Shown here: piece by piece, positions 27,122 to 35,601 of the stretch
Position numbering within the stretch: the first letter of the stretch is position 1
How the letters are laid out: each line of letters opens with the position of its first letter
From: Gallionella sp.
Lineage (GTDB): Bacteria; Pseudomonadota; Gammaproteobacteria; Burkholderiales; Gallionellaceae
Length of the DNA: 64,000 bases
Direction of reading: 5' to 3'
NCBI GenBank assembly: GCA_028710525.1
Contig: JAQTTY010000008.1
Location: 1 to 64,000, forward strand
Position numbers and translations under genes: made by a program
Notes under the pieces: model-generated
Database searches by the model: none
Told to the model about the DNA's origin: nothing
The model's input: the letters and a program-made list of their open reading frames with translations, nothing else

Positions 27122-27302
27122 AGGAATCTCTGCATAAGCCCACCGTTCGTGGTTTAGTGATGACTTGGCGTAGCCTCATCGCGCTTAGTCAAAGCTTAGT
27201 TGCAATATCAGAGCTTGTCGAACCATGGACGGGGAACTTAATCAGCTCAACGAGTTATAGAAAACACCCTTCGACAGGCTCAGGGCGAACGGACTTATTC
27301 AG
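27122..27302. repeat. Nested palindromic repeat, copy B
   Basis: Homologous to copy A over AGGAATCTCTG...CGTTCGTGGTT...TCATCGCGC...TCAGAGCTTGTCGAA...ACTTAATCA. Candidate ends are CTGCATAAG (27130) and CTTATTCAG (27294). Copy B has an additional segment before its right end with CCCTTCGACAGGCTCAGGGC, a motif that from memory occurs in dispersed repeats of many proteobacteria. No coding content. Confidence 0.75.
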
Positions 27303-27366
27303 ACCCACCCTAGCTATATCATCAAGCACAGGAGGCGTACCGCGCACTAGGGTTTGCTATCTTCCC

Positions 27367-27375
27367 TGCTATAAT
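27367..27375 (+). promoter_or_regulatory. Extended -10 promoter of the RNase gene
   Basis: TGCTATAAT, a consensus extended -10 (TGnTATAAT), 28 bases upstream of the start codon. It lies just right of repeat copy B. Confidence 0.55.
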
Positions 27376-27403
27376 CCGCCGCTAAATTTTCCGCAGTAAC
27401 TCA

Positions 27404-29347
27404 ATGAATATCCTTTACGAAGAAGACGGCAGTTTCAAGGTCGGCAGCATCATGACCGACAACACCAGTTCACTGCAGATCGAAAGCCTGTCCGGCAAAC
27501 GCAGCAAGATCAAAGCAGCGAACGTGATGCTGCGCTTCACCCAGCCCGAGTTGGGTGTATTCATAGCGCAAGCTGAAACCATGGCCGAGCAGATCGAGAC
27601 AGAATTCCTATGGGAATGCTGCCCACCCGATGAGTTCGCTTTCGAGCAGACCGCCGAAGAGTACTACGGCCATAAACCCACTCCGTTGGAAGCCGCTGCG
27701 GTGATGCTGCGCCTACATGGCGCGCCCATTTATTTCCATCGCAAAGGCAAGGGCCGTTATCGCGCCGCACCGCCCGAGGTACTCAAAGCTGCACTGGCCG
27801 GTGCCGAAAAGCGCCGCTTGCAGCAAGAGCAACAAGCGCGCTATGTGGAGCAACTGAGCCGTTTCGAACTGCCCGCAGAATTCGCCGAGCATCTCAAGCA
27901 TCTGCTCTACCAGCCAGATCGCAACACCATAGAGGTCAAGGCCTTGGAAGCGGCCTGTGCCGCAACACATCTGTCTGCCGCACATCTGCTGCATCAGTGC
28001 GGCGCGCTGCCTTCCACGCACGACTTCCATCTGAATAAGTTTTTGTTCGAGAACTTCCCCAAGGGCACGGACTTCCCCGAGGTCGAGGTCAGCACTTGGC
28101 GCGAATTGCCGCTATCCACCGCGCAAGCTTTTAGTATCGACGATGCCAGCACCACCGAGATCGACGATGCCTTCTCGGTCGAACAGTTGGCGAACGGCCA
28201 TTGGCGCATCGGTGTGCATATCGCCGCGCCCGCGCTAGGTTTGCCACGCGACTCGGCAGGCGATGCTATCGCCGCCAGCCGCTTGTCTACCGTGTATATG
28301 CCGGGACAGAAGATCACCATGCTGCCAGATGCTGTGGTGCAGGCTTTCACACTGAACGCCGACCATGTCTGCCCGGCACTGTCGATGTATCTAGAAGTGG
28401 ACAAAGATACCTTGCTCATCACCAGCAGCGAGAGCCGCGTGGAGCGCGTGCATATCGAAGCCAATTTGCGCCACGACACGCTGGAGCCATTGTTCAACGA
28501 AGAGACGCTGGCGGCGGGCAAACTGGATTACACCTATGCACCCGAGCTGCGCTTTCTGTGGGATTTTGCGCAGAAGCTAGAAGCCTTGCGCGGCAAAGCT
28601 TCCGACAACGGCACGCAAGTCGATTACAACTTCAATATCATCGACGACCACGTCAGCATCACCACGCGCCGTCGCGGCTCGCCTATCGACAAGGTGGTGT
28701 CCGAGCTGATGATCCTGGTCAACAGCACTTGGGGCAAACAGCTGGACGAGCACGGCTTCCCCGGCATCTATCGCACACAGAACAACGGCAAGGTGAAGAT
28801 GAGTACCGTGGCCGCGCCACATCAGGGCTTGGGCGTGGCGCAATACATGTGGTCCAGCTCACCGCTGCGCCGTTATGTGGACATGGTCAACCAGCGCCAG
28901 ATCATCGCCATGCTGGATGATGCGGAACCGGTCTATCCTAAGAACAACACCGGCCTGTACACCGTGCTGCGCGACTTCGAAACCATGTATGGCATCTACA
29001 ATGATTTCCAACGCCAGATGGAACGCTACTGGTGCTTGCGCTATATCCAGCAAGAAAAATCTGCGGCTGCCCTCACCCCACCCCTCTCCCACTCTGTGGG
29101 CGAGGGAGCAAACGAATCGCGTTGCGAAGTTGTTGTTACAGGCACGGTGATACGCGAGAATCTGGTACGCCTTGCCAACATCCCGCTGGTCTTTAAAGCG
29201 CACTCCATGCCCGAACAGCCAGCGGGCACCAAGGTCGTGCTGGGTGTGGGTGACATCGATCTGATTGACCTGAATCTGCACACCCGCTTTATCTCGGCAG
29301 AGGCGCCCGTCGTCATCGCGCCACCTGTGACGGAGGAAGCCGCTTGA
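27404..29347 (+). CDS. RNase II/R family exoribonuclease
   Basis: 647 residues. The N-terminal 200 residues are a divergent RNA-binding and winged-helix region; the RNB catalytic domain (about 225-545) has FSIDDASTTEIDDAFSV with the metal-binding aspartates and later RTQNNGKVKMS and SSPLRRYVDMVNQRQ. The C-terminus is a short S1-like part. It would degrade RNA 3' to 5' in the cytoplasm. Residues about 556-573 are encoded by an in-frame palindromic repeat (29070-29109) and read LTPPLSHSVGEG, an odd insert between the catalytic and S1 parts. Its TGA overlaps the TTG start of the next gene. Confidence 0.88.
   Translation: MNILYEEDGSFKVGSIMTDNTSSLQIESLSGKRSKIKAANVMLRFTQPELGVFIAQAETMAEQIETEFLWECCPPDEFAFEQTAEEYYGHKPTPLEAAAVMLRLHGAPIYFHRKGKGRYRAAPPEVLKAALAGAEKRRLQQEQQARYVEQLSRFELPAEFAEHLKHLLYQPDRNTIEVKALEAACAATHLSAAHLLHQCGALPSTHDFHLNKFLFENFPKGTDFPEVEVSTWRELPLSTAQAFSIDDASTTEIDDAFSVEQLANGHWRIGVHIAAPALGLPRDSAGDAIAASRLSTVYMPGQKITMLPDAVVQAFTLNADHVCPALSMYLEVDKDTLLITSSESRVERVHIEANLRHDTLEPLFNEETLAAGKLDYTYAPELRFLWDFAQKLEALRGKASDNGTQVDYNFNIIDDHVSITTRRRGSPIDKVVSELMILVNSTWGKQLDEHGFPGIYRTQNNGKVKMSTVAAPHQGLGVAQYMWSSSPLRRYVDMVNQRQIIAMLDDAEPVYPKNNTGLYTVLRDFETMYGIYNDFQRQMERYWCLRYIQQEKSAAALTPPLSHSVGEGANESRCEVVVTGTVIRENLVRLANIPLVFKAHSMPEQPAGTKVVLGVGDIDLIDLNLHTRFISAEAPVVIAPPVTEEAA
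29070..29109. repeat. In-frame palindromic repeat inside the RNase gene
   Basis: Imperfect hairpin: CCCTCTCCCAC (29082-29092) against GTGGGCGAGGG (29096-29106) with a TCT loop and one mismatch, preceded by CCCTCACCCCA. The motif resembles common dispersed GC-rich repeats of proteobacteria. It keeps the reading frame open. Confidence 0.65.
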
Positions 29348-30195
29348 TCAATCGGGCCACCAAAGCACTGTCGGCATCGATGTTGTTCTCGGTGGCCTTC
29401 CACGCCTTCGCGCTATGGGGTGTGACACTGGTGCTGCCCGACCCGAGCAAGACTTTGAACTTCGCCCAGCCCTTGCAGGTGGTGCTGGTCAACAGCAAAT
29501 CGAAATCCAAACCGATCACCGCCGATGCGCTGGCACAAGCCAATCTGGACGGCGGCGGCAACACCGAAGAGGATAGGCAGGCCAAGACCCCGCTACCCAC
29601 CTTGCAGGATGATCAACGCTTCACGCCCGAGCAACGCGCCAAGAGTCTGGCCGCGATGGAGGAAGAATCCAAACGCTTGCTCACGCAGTTGAAGAACGAT
29701 CGCAGCGTGGTGCAACCCGAGTTACTCAAGCAAGCTAACGTCGCCTCACCTACCGGCGAAGACTTGGTGCAGAAGAGCTTGGAGATCATCCGCCTAGAAG
29801 CGCAGATCAATAAGAACAACGAGATGTATCAAAAGATGCCGCGCCGTAAATTCATAGGTGCACGCACACAAGAATACCGCTTCGCACAATACATAGAAGA
29901 CTGGCGCGTCAAAGTGGAACGCATCGGCAACCTCAACTATCCCGAGCAAGCGCGCCGCGAACAGATTTACGGCAAGCTACAGCTGAGTGTTTCCATCAAG
30001 GCAGACGGCAGTGTGGAGAGCATAGAAGTGAGCCGCTCCTCTGGCCATCGCATCCTCGATGCGGCGGCGATGCGCATCGTCAAACTGGCCGCACCTTATT
30101 CGCCATTACCTGCCGATATCCGCCGCGATACCGACATCCTCACCATCACCCGCACCTGGACTTTCACCCAAGCCGACAAGCTGGAGAGCGAGTAA
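29344..30195 (+). CDS. TonB-family energy transducer
   Basis: 283 residues. The TTG start at 29344 has GGAGGA upstream and overlaps the RNase stop as TTGA. One N-terminal membrane helix (about 10-31), a long charged periplasmic stretch, and a C-terminal TonB domain (about 195-275) with LNYPEQARREQIYGKLQLSVSIKADG and AAMRIVKLAAPYSPLP. It would pass proton-motive force to outer-membrane receptors, but no exbB, exbD or receptor gene is nearby. The spacer lacks the usual Pro-Lys repeats. Only three bases separate its stop from that of the convergent sthA. Confidence 0.85.
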   Translation: MINRATKALSASMLFSVAFHAFALWGVTLVLPDPSKTLNFAQPLQVVLVNSKSKSKPITADALAQANLDGGGNTEEDRQAKTPLPTLQDDQRFTPEQRAKSLAAMEEESKRLLTQLKNDRSVVQPELLKQANVASPTGEDLVQKSLEIIRLEAQINKNNEMYQKMPRRKFIGARTQEYRFAQYIEDWRVKVERIGNLNYPEQARREQIYGKLQLSVSIKADGSVESIEVSRSSGHRILDAAAMRIVKLAAPYSPLPADIRRDTDILTITRTWTFTQADKLESE

Positions 30196-30198
30196 ACC

Positions 30199-31611
30199 TC
30201 ACTGTTGCTGTTGCTGTTGCTGTTGCTGCTGGCGCAATTTAAGACTATGGGTGCAGTCCAGCGCGGCGATCTTGTAACACTCAGCCAGCGTCGGATAGTT
30301 GAATACGTTGCTGATGAGGTCACGCATCGTGCCATTCAAATTCATCACCAGTTGTCCGATATGCACCAGCTCGCTGGCCTGCTCACCCACGATATGCACA
30401 CCCAGTAACTTCTCGTTGCGCGTATCCACGATGAGCTTAAGCAAGCCATGCGCGTCACCGATGATCTGACCACGCGCGCTGTCTTTGAAGTAGGCCCGCC
30501 CTATCACATACGGTATCCCTTCCTTGATCACATCCTGCTCGGTCTTGCCCACATAGGAGATTTCCGGAATGGTGTACACCGCCATCGGCAGGTTCTCCGC
30601 CGTGACATGGGTCTCACCGCTAAAGGCGTGCATCACCGCCGCGCGTCCCTGCTCCATACCGGTCGAGGCCAGCGCGGGACGACCGATCAGATCACCCACT
30701 GCATAGATGTGCGGCACATTGGTCTGGAAGTCTGCATTGACGCTGATCCAACCGTCTTGTATCTCCACGCCGGCGCGTTCTACCGTCAGTCCTGCGCTGT
30801 TAGGTTCACGGCCTTGCGCGAACAACACCACATCGGCACGCAATTGTTTACCGCTGGCCAGCGTAGTGAGCGTGCCTGCTTCGTCACGCGTGATCTGCGC
30901 AACACGTTCCTGCATATGGAAAGTCACACCCATGGCGAGGAAGCTGTCCGCCAACACTTGCACCACGTCTTCGCTGAGGTAAGCCAACAATTGCTTATGG
31001 CTATCCACCACACTCACTTGCACACCCAAGGCGGCGTAGATAGAAACGAATTCACACGCGATCACCCCGCCGCCCACCACCAACAGACTCTCGGGTAGAT
31101 GGCGCAGATTGAGAATGGAGGTGGAATCGAGCACCGTCTGCTTATCAAATGGAATATCAGCTGGACGGCGCGGACGCGAACCACTGGCCAGCAAGATGAC
31201 ACTCGCGGTGAGCTTGCGCGTATTGCCCGCCGCATCGCTGACCGCCACCGTATGCGCATCGTACAAAGCCGCTTCGCCGGGAATCAGCGCCACACCACTG
31301 CGCAGTATGCGTTGCAGGATCACCGACTCTTGCTGTGCGATCACACCCTGCTTGAGTCGCACTGCTTCGGCGAGCAAGCCATGCTGCCCACGCGCCCCAA
31401 CACCGAACGAGCCGCGCATACCGCCGGAACGAGTGAGCAGATACGACACCTCGCGCAACGCCTTGCTCGGGATGGTGCCGGTCTGCAAACCCGCGCCGCC
31501 TATCTTGTCCTTGCGCTCTATGATGGCAGCACGTTTGCCCATGCGCGCCGCTTGCCAGGCCGCATGCTGTCCAGCTGGGCCGGAACCTATGATGATGATG
31601 TCGTAATCCAT
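30199..31611 (-). CDS. sthA: Soluble pyridine nucleotide transhydrogenase-like flavoprotein
   Basis: 470 residues from ATG 31611; a GTG at 31641 overlapping the upstream stop would add ten. FAD site IIIIGSGPAGQHAAW, NAD(P) site VVGGGVIACEF, second FAD motif IYAVGDLIG and a C-terminal dimer domain. The pyridine-nucleotide-disulfide signature is GLQTGTIPSKAL: both redox cysteines are missing, as in SthA where the second is lost and unlike lipoamide dehydrogenase. It likely balances NADPH and NADH. The C-terminus ends in ten glutamines from a CAG/CAA repeat (30202-30231), unusual for this family. Confidence 0.85.
   Translation of the reverse strand: MDYDIIIIGSGPAGQHAAWQAARMGKRAAIIERKDKIGGAGLQTGTIPSKALREVSYLLTRSGGMRGSFGVGARGQHGLLAEAVRLKQGVIAQQESVILQRILRSGVALIPGEAALYDAHTVAVSDAAGNTRKLTASVILLASGSRPRRPADIPFDKQTVLDSTSILNLRHLPESLLVVGGGVIACEFVSIYAALGVQVSVVDSHKQLLAYLSEDVVQVLADSFLAMGVTFHMQERVAQITRDEAGTLTTLASGKQLRADVVLFAQGREPNSAGLTVERAGVEIQDGWISVNADFQTNVPHIYAVGDLIGRPALASTGMEQGRAAVMHAFSGETHVTAENLPMAVYTIPEISYVGKTEQDVIKEGIPYVIGRAYFKDSARGQIIGDAHGLLKLIVDTRNEKLLGVHIVGEQASELVHIGQLVMNLNGTMRDLISNVFNYPTLAECYKIAALDCTHSLKLRQQQQQQQQQQ
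30202..30231. repeat. CAACAG microsatellite encoding a Gln10 tail
   Basis: Ten alternating CAG/CAA codons directly before the sthA stop. Mixed codons in a six-base period suggest expansion by slippage; a change in repeat number would alter tail length without breaking the frame. Confidence 0.85.
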
Positions 31612-31637
31612 GGTCGCTCGCTGTTTGCTATCGTGAG

Positions 31638-32879
31638 TCACACTTTTACCATAGATTCTTCAAAGCCCGCCGCTTCGGTGAGCAAAGCGACGTTCTCACG
31701 CGTGAAGAAACCTTGGAAGTCACCATAGCGTTGCACATACTCGATGATGAGCGCTGAGAAGGGCGAGGCGGAAGAGAACACTTGCTTCAGCCCTTCGGCA
31801 CGCGAGCCCACCACTTCCAGCAAGAAGCCCCGTCCTTGCTTGGCAATGGCATCCACCACGAACTCGATGTTCTCCATGCCACCACGTTCACCATCCTTCA
31901 CCGACAGGGCGATGTGATGCAGACGCGCGCCGAAGTTGCGCACAAAGGTCTCGGTGGGTGACGGCAACTTGTCTAGATGGTTGACACAGTAGGGCTGATT
32001 ATTAGCGGTAAACACCTTGGCCGGACTACGCGATTCAGGAATGGCGCGCACGCTCTTACACACATTGGTGGAAGAGTTCTGGTCGACGATGTCGTAACTA
32101 CCCCAGTAGTAATAACTGGACAGCGACAAATATTCGAGCAGCGCGGCTTCGCGGTTCTGACTGTAGATGCGCGTGGCAAGATGGTCTACCGGCAAAATAA
32201 GGTCGGTGATATTCATTTGCTTTTGCAAGTCTTTGGCTTTTTCGTAGGCTGCTTGCGCGCGCGGCAGGATGCTGCAATCTCCCAAGGGGTGGTAGACGCG
32301 GACCTCGCCGGGCTTGCGTTCCATATAACCCACTACGTTTTGAGTATAAGGAGAAGGCTTGCTGATGCTGACATTACTGGGCAGATCGAGTTCTGCCATC
32401 GCCTCAGGAGAGAAGAAACGGAACTCTCGCTCTTTTTGCAGCTGCACCACTTTCTCGCGGTCGCTCACCCACAATATCTCACCTAGATAACGGCTGTGCG
32501 GCCTGTCCTGCCCTGAAGGATGGAGATCGTTGAGACTGCGGAAGATGTCGTAATGGTCGGGATTCTTCACCTCACGCAACAAGATGTCAGGTGAGTTCAT
32601 ATCGATACGCAAGATATGCGTGAAATGACGCGGACTGTTGAGCGTGACCAGATAGTGATAAGGCGTCATCAACGCCAACTCGGCGATGTACTCGATGGCA
32701 TTACCCGGCTCCACGGTAATTATCATTGCCTCTATGCCACCTATCATCTCAGTTAAACCACAGCGGTCGCGCTCAGCAAGGATGCGGGGCAAATAGGTTT
32801 CGAAAAATTCGGAATTGTGCTTATCTCCGTTGCGTGTGAACCCCGTGGAATCCAATTTTGCTGCGCTGGTATAGCTCAT
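31638..32879 (-). CDS. VOC-superfamily protein related to 4-hydroxyphenylpyruvate dioxygenase
   Basis: 413 residues. The C-terminal third follows the HPPD pattern: FGARLHHIALSVKD with a metal-ligand histidine, a second strand pair with GRGFLLEVVG, then SALIIEYVQRYGDFQGFFTRENVALL, where HPPD has its glutamate ligand and GxGNF/GFF end. The N-terminal part is not close to HPPD. An iron-dependent dioxygenase or ring-cleavage activity is plausible but the substrate is unknown. It overlaps the alternative GTG start of sthA by four bases. Confidence 0.6.
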   Translation of the reverse strand: MSYTSAAKLDSTGFTRNGDKHNSEFFETYLPRILAERDRCGLTEMIGGIEAMIITVEPGNAIEYIAELALMTPYHYLVTLNSPRHFTHILRIDMNSPDILLREVKNPDHYDIFRSLNDLHPSGQDRPHSRYLGEILWVSDREKVVQLQKEREFRFFSPEAMAELDLPSNVSISKPSPYTQNVVGYMERKPGEVRVYHPLGDCSILPRAQAAYEKAKDLQKQMNITDLILPVDHLATRIYSQNREAALLEYLSLSSYYYWGSYDIVDQNSSTNVCKSVRAIPESRSPAKVFTANNQPYCVNHLDKLPSPTETFVRNFGARLHHIALSVKDGERGGMENIEFVVDAIAKQGRGFLLEVVGSRAEGLKQVFSSASPFSALIIEYVQRYGDFQGFFTRENVALLTEAAGFEESMVKV

Positions 32880-32903
32880 ATCATCTCGTTCAGTAATGTG
32901 GGG

Positions 32904-32939
32904 GGATGGCTCAGCTTGAGCAGCCCAAGTCGGCCATCC
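32904..32939 (-). promoter_or_regulatory. Leader hairpins upstream of the VOC gene
   Basis: GGATGGC (32904-32910) pairs with GCCATCC (32933-32939), and an inner GCTCA/TGAGC hairpin (32909-32921) overlaps the first arm by two bases, so the two stems exclude each other. Located 25-60 bases upstream of the start codon. Confidence 0.3.
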
Positions 32940-33154
32940 TCAAATAACAAAAGCAATTACGATGCCATTCCACTACCTGCGATACGCGTATGCTTTGCTG
33001 GGCGGGACTTAGCGGGCGCATGCACCATAAACTCGCATGAATTTCGAGCAAACTCCCTAACTGGTGCAGATTGCCCATATACCAGCCCCGTGTTACTGTT
33101 TGGCTACAAAAAGCAGGCCGTTCTGCACTTCATCAACACCACATCAGGACAATC

Positions 33155-33934
33155 ATGACTTACTGCCTAGCGATCAACACAGACACAGGCTTTGTGATCT
33201 GCTCAGATTCCCGCACCAATGCGGGGTTTGACAATGTCTCTACTTATTCCAAGATGCACACCTTCTGTTGGCCGGGTAACCGCGTGTTTGCAGTGTTGGC
33301 AGCGGGTAATCTTGCCACCACGCAACTGGTGATCAAACGGCTGCAGGCCGACCTAGATAATGCCGCCCAGCCCAATCTACTCAGTGTCAACAATATGCAT
33401 GAGGCTGTGGATTACGTTGCGGCAGTGAGCACTGGCGTGCAACACTTGCACGTGGTCCGTGACAGCGGCAGCGTCAATTTCGAAGCTACTTTCATCTTGG
33501 TCGGCCAGATCGGCACAGCCAAACACGAGACCCTGATGATCTACCCGCAGGGCAACTACATACACGAATCCAACGAGCACCCTTACCTGCAGATAGGCGA
33601 GATCAAGTACGGCAAACCCATCTTGGATCGCGTCATCAAACGCGACACCCTGCTGGAGCGTGCCGGCCGTTGTGCACTGGTGTCGATGAACTCGACGGTA
33701 CGCAGCAACCTGACTGTCGCGCCGCCTATCGAGTTGCTGGTCTATGCCAAGGACAGTCTGGTTTTCGAACACAAGCTGTGCCTCAAAGATGAAGACCCTT
33801 TCGCCAAGGAATTGTCTGAGTCATGGAATCAGGGCCTGGTGTCCGCGCTGCAGAACCTGCCCAAGTTCTATTGGGAAGCGCAACAGTCTGACAATATCCC
33901 TATGCAACCAAATAACGTAGCCGCTTCTTCCTGA
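33155..33934 (+). CDS. Anbu-type proteasome-like protease, copy 1
   Basis: 259 residues from ATG 33155; the frame is open upstream without similarity. Begins MTYC, so removal of Met exposes the N-terminal Thr nucleophile. CSDSRTNAG places Asp18 and the later YSKMHTF places Lys33, the expected Thr/Asp/Lys proteasome triad, followed by AAGNLATTQ and GEIKYGKPILDRVI. Anbu proteins are bacterial relatives of proteasome beta subunits, usually encoded with ATP-grasp, alpha-E and transglutaminase genes, all present here. The C-terminus has an extra 20-residue tail missing in copy 2. Confidence 0.9.
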   Translation: MTYCLAINTDTGFVICSDSRTNAGFDNVSTYSKMHTFCWPGNRVFAVLAAGNLATTQLVIKRLQADLDNAAQPNLLSVNNMHEAVDYVAAVSTGVQHLHVVRDSGSVNFEATFILVGQIGTAKHETLMIYPQGNYIHESNEHPYLQIGEIKYGKPILDRVIKRDTLLERAGRCALVSMNSTVRSNLTVAPPIELLVYAKDSLVFEHKLCLKDEDPFAKELSESWNQGLVSALQNLPKFYWEAQQSDNIPMQPNNVAASS

Positions 33935-34165
33935 CGCCACTGCAACGCGACCCTGCAAGACAGAGGCGCATCCGTCACACCCCTGTCATCCCCGCACCAC
34001 AACATCAGCTTTAATGCACCATACTGAAGCGCCACACGCCAATACGGTGCAAGCAGCCAGCCTTACACGCCCCACCCGCCTTCAAGCCACTGATGCAGCA
34101 TCATAATTTTTTTGGCCTGATTCCTGCTTTAGTTATTGTCAGACCCAATACGAAAGTCGTGAACT

Positions 34166-35590
34166 ATGAAAAAAGCCTATGACGAGATGTACGCACCGGA
34201 TGGTGCGGTACGCGAACATTACAAGCGCTATGCCAGCTGGTTACAAAAGATGCCCAATGAGGTGATCACCCGCAAACGCAAAGCGGCAGATGTCGCTTTC
34301 CATCGTGCCGGTATCACCTTCGCGGTCTACGGCGAAGCCAATAGCAAAGAGCGACTAATCCCCTTCGACATCGTGCCGCGCATCATCCCGGCACTAGAGT
34401 GGCAGCGCATGGAGCAAGGCTTGCGCCAACGCGTGCGCGCGCTGAATGCTTTTCTGCACGATATCTACCACGATCAAGAGATCATCAAGGCTGGCCGTAT
34501 CCCTGCCCAGCAGATACTGGGCAACAGCCAGTTCCGCAAGGAGATGGTCGGCGTGGATGTGCCTGAAGGTATTTACGCACACATCGCTGGGGTCGATCTG
34601 GTGCGGGCCGACCACGGTACGACGGAGGGCGAGTACTACGTGCTGGAAGACAATCTGCGCACTCCGTCCGGCGTGTCTTACATGCTGGAGAACCGCAAGA
34701 TGATGATGCGTCTGTTCCCCGATTTGTTCACGCGTCAACAAGTCGCACCGGTGGAGCACTACCCCGACCTGCTGCTCAACTCAATGCGCTCGGTCGCGCC
34801 CAAAGGCGTGACCGAACCGAACGTGGTGGTACTCACACCAGGCCAGTACAACAGCGCTTATTTCGAGCACACCTTCCTCGCGCAGCAAATGGGTGTGGAT
34901 CTGGTGGACGGCAATGATCTGTTTGTGCGCAACGAAACGGTATACATGCGCACCACCGAAGGACCGCGCCGCGTCGATGTGATCTACCGCCGTATCGATG
35001 ATGACTTCCTCGACCCGCAAGTGTTCAACAAAGATTCTATGCTCGGGGTGCCCGGTCTGTTCTCGGCCTACCGTGCGGGCAACGTCACCTTGGCCAATGC
35101 GGTCGGCACCGGCATCGCCGATGACAAAGCCATCTATGTACACGTGCCAGAGATGATCCGCTTCTATTGCGGTGAAGAACCCATACTGTCCAATGTACCG
35201 ACTTGGGAACTGAGCAAGGCGGATGACTGTAAGTATGTGCTGGAGCATCTAGCCGAACTGGTGGTGAAAGAAGTGCACGGCTCGGGCGGCTACGGCATGC
35301 TGGTCGGACCTACTTCGAGCAAGCAGGAGATCGAAGATTTCCGCGCCAAGATACTGGCCGAACCGAGCAACTATATCGCCCAACCTACGTTGGCTTTATC
35401 CACCTGCCCAACCTATGTGGATAGCGGTGTCGCACCGCGCCACATCGACCTGCGCCCCTATGTGTTGTCCGGCAAGGAGATCACCATGGTGCCGGGCGGA
35501 CTCACCCGCGTGGCGCTCAAAGAAGGCTCGCTCGTGGTCAATTCATCGCAAGGCGGCGGCACCAAGGACACTTGGGTACTAGAGAACTAA
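34166..35590 (+). CDS. Circularly permuted ATP-grasp protein (type 2)
   Basis: 474 residues, full length. Family features include YDEMYAPDGAVREHYKRY at the start, the DIYHDQEIIKAGRIPAQ segment, ADHGTTEGEYYVLEDNLRTPSGVSYMLENRK (Asp/Glu/Asn metal and ATP region), VHGSGGYGMLVGP as the nucleotide loop and DLRPYVLSG. ATP-grasp enzymes form amide bonds, so this one probably ligates amino acids or peptides. Iyer, Burroughs and Aravind predicted that such gene sets with alpha-E, transglutaminase and Anbu make or remove a peptide tag; this remains a prediction. It ends 11 bases before alpha-E. Confidence 0.92.
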   Translation: MKKAYDEMYAPDGAVREHYKRYASWLQKMPNEVITRKRKAADVAFHRAGITFAVYGEANSKERLIPFDIVPRIIPALEWQRMEQGLRQRVRALNAFLHDIYHDQEIIKAGRIPAQQILGNSQFRKEMVGVDVPEGIYAHIAGVDLVRADHGTTEGEYYVLEDNLRTPSGVSYMLENRKMMMRLFPDLFTRQQVAPVEHYPDLLLNSMRSVAPKGVTEPNVVVLTPGQYNSAYFEHTFLAQQMGVDLVDGNDLFVRNETVYMRTTEGPRRVDVIYRRIDDDFLDPQVFNKDSMLGVPGLFSAYRAGNVTLANAVGTGIADDKAIYVHVPEMIRFYCGEEPILSNVPTWELSKADDCKYVLEHLAELVVKEVHGSGGYGMLVGPTSSKQEIEDFRAKILAEPSNYIAQPTLALSTCPTYVDSGVAPRHIDLRPYVLSGKEITMVPGGLTRVALKEGSLVVNSSQGGGTKDTWVLEN

Positions 35591-35601
35591 AGGGAAATAT
35601 C

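Noticed and set aside
31611-31641. GTG start for SthA overlapping the VOC stop
   Set aside because: It adds ten residues not typical of the family; kept only as an alternative because the overlap is attractive.
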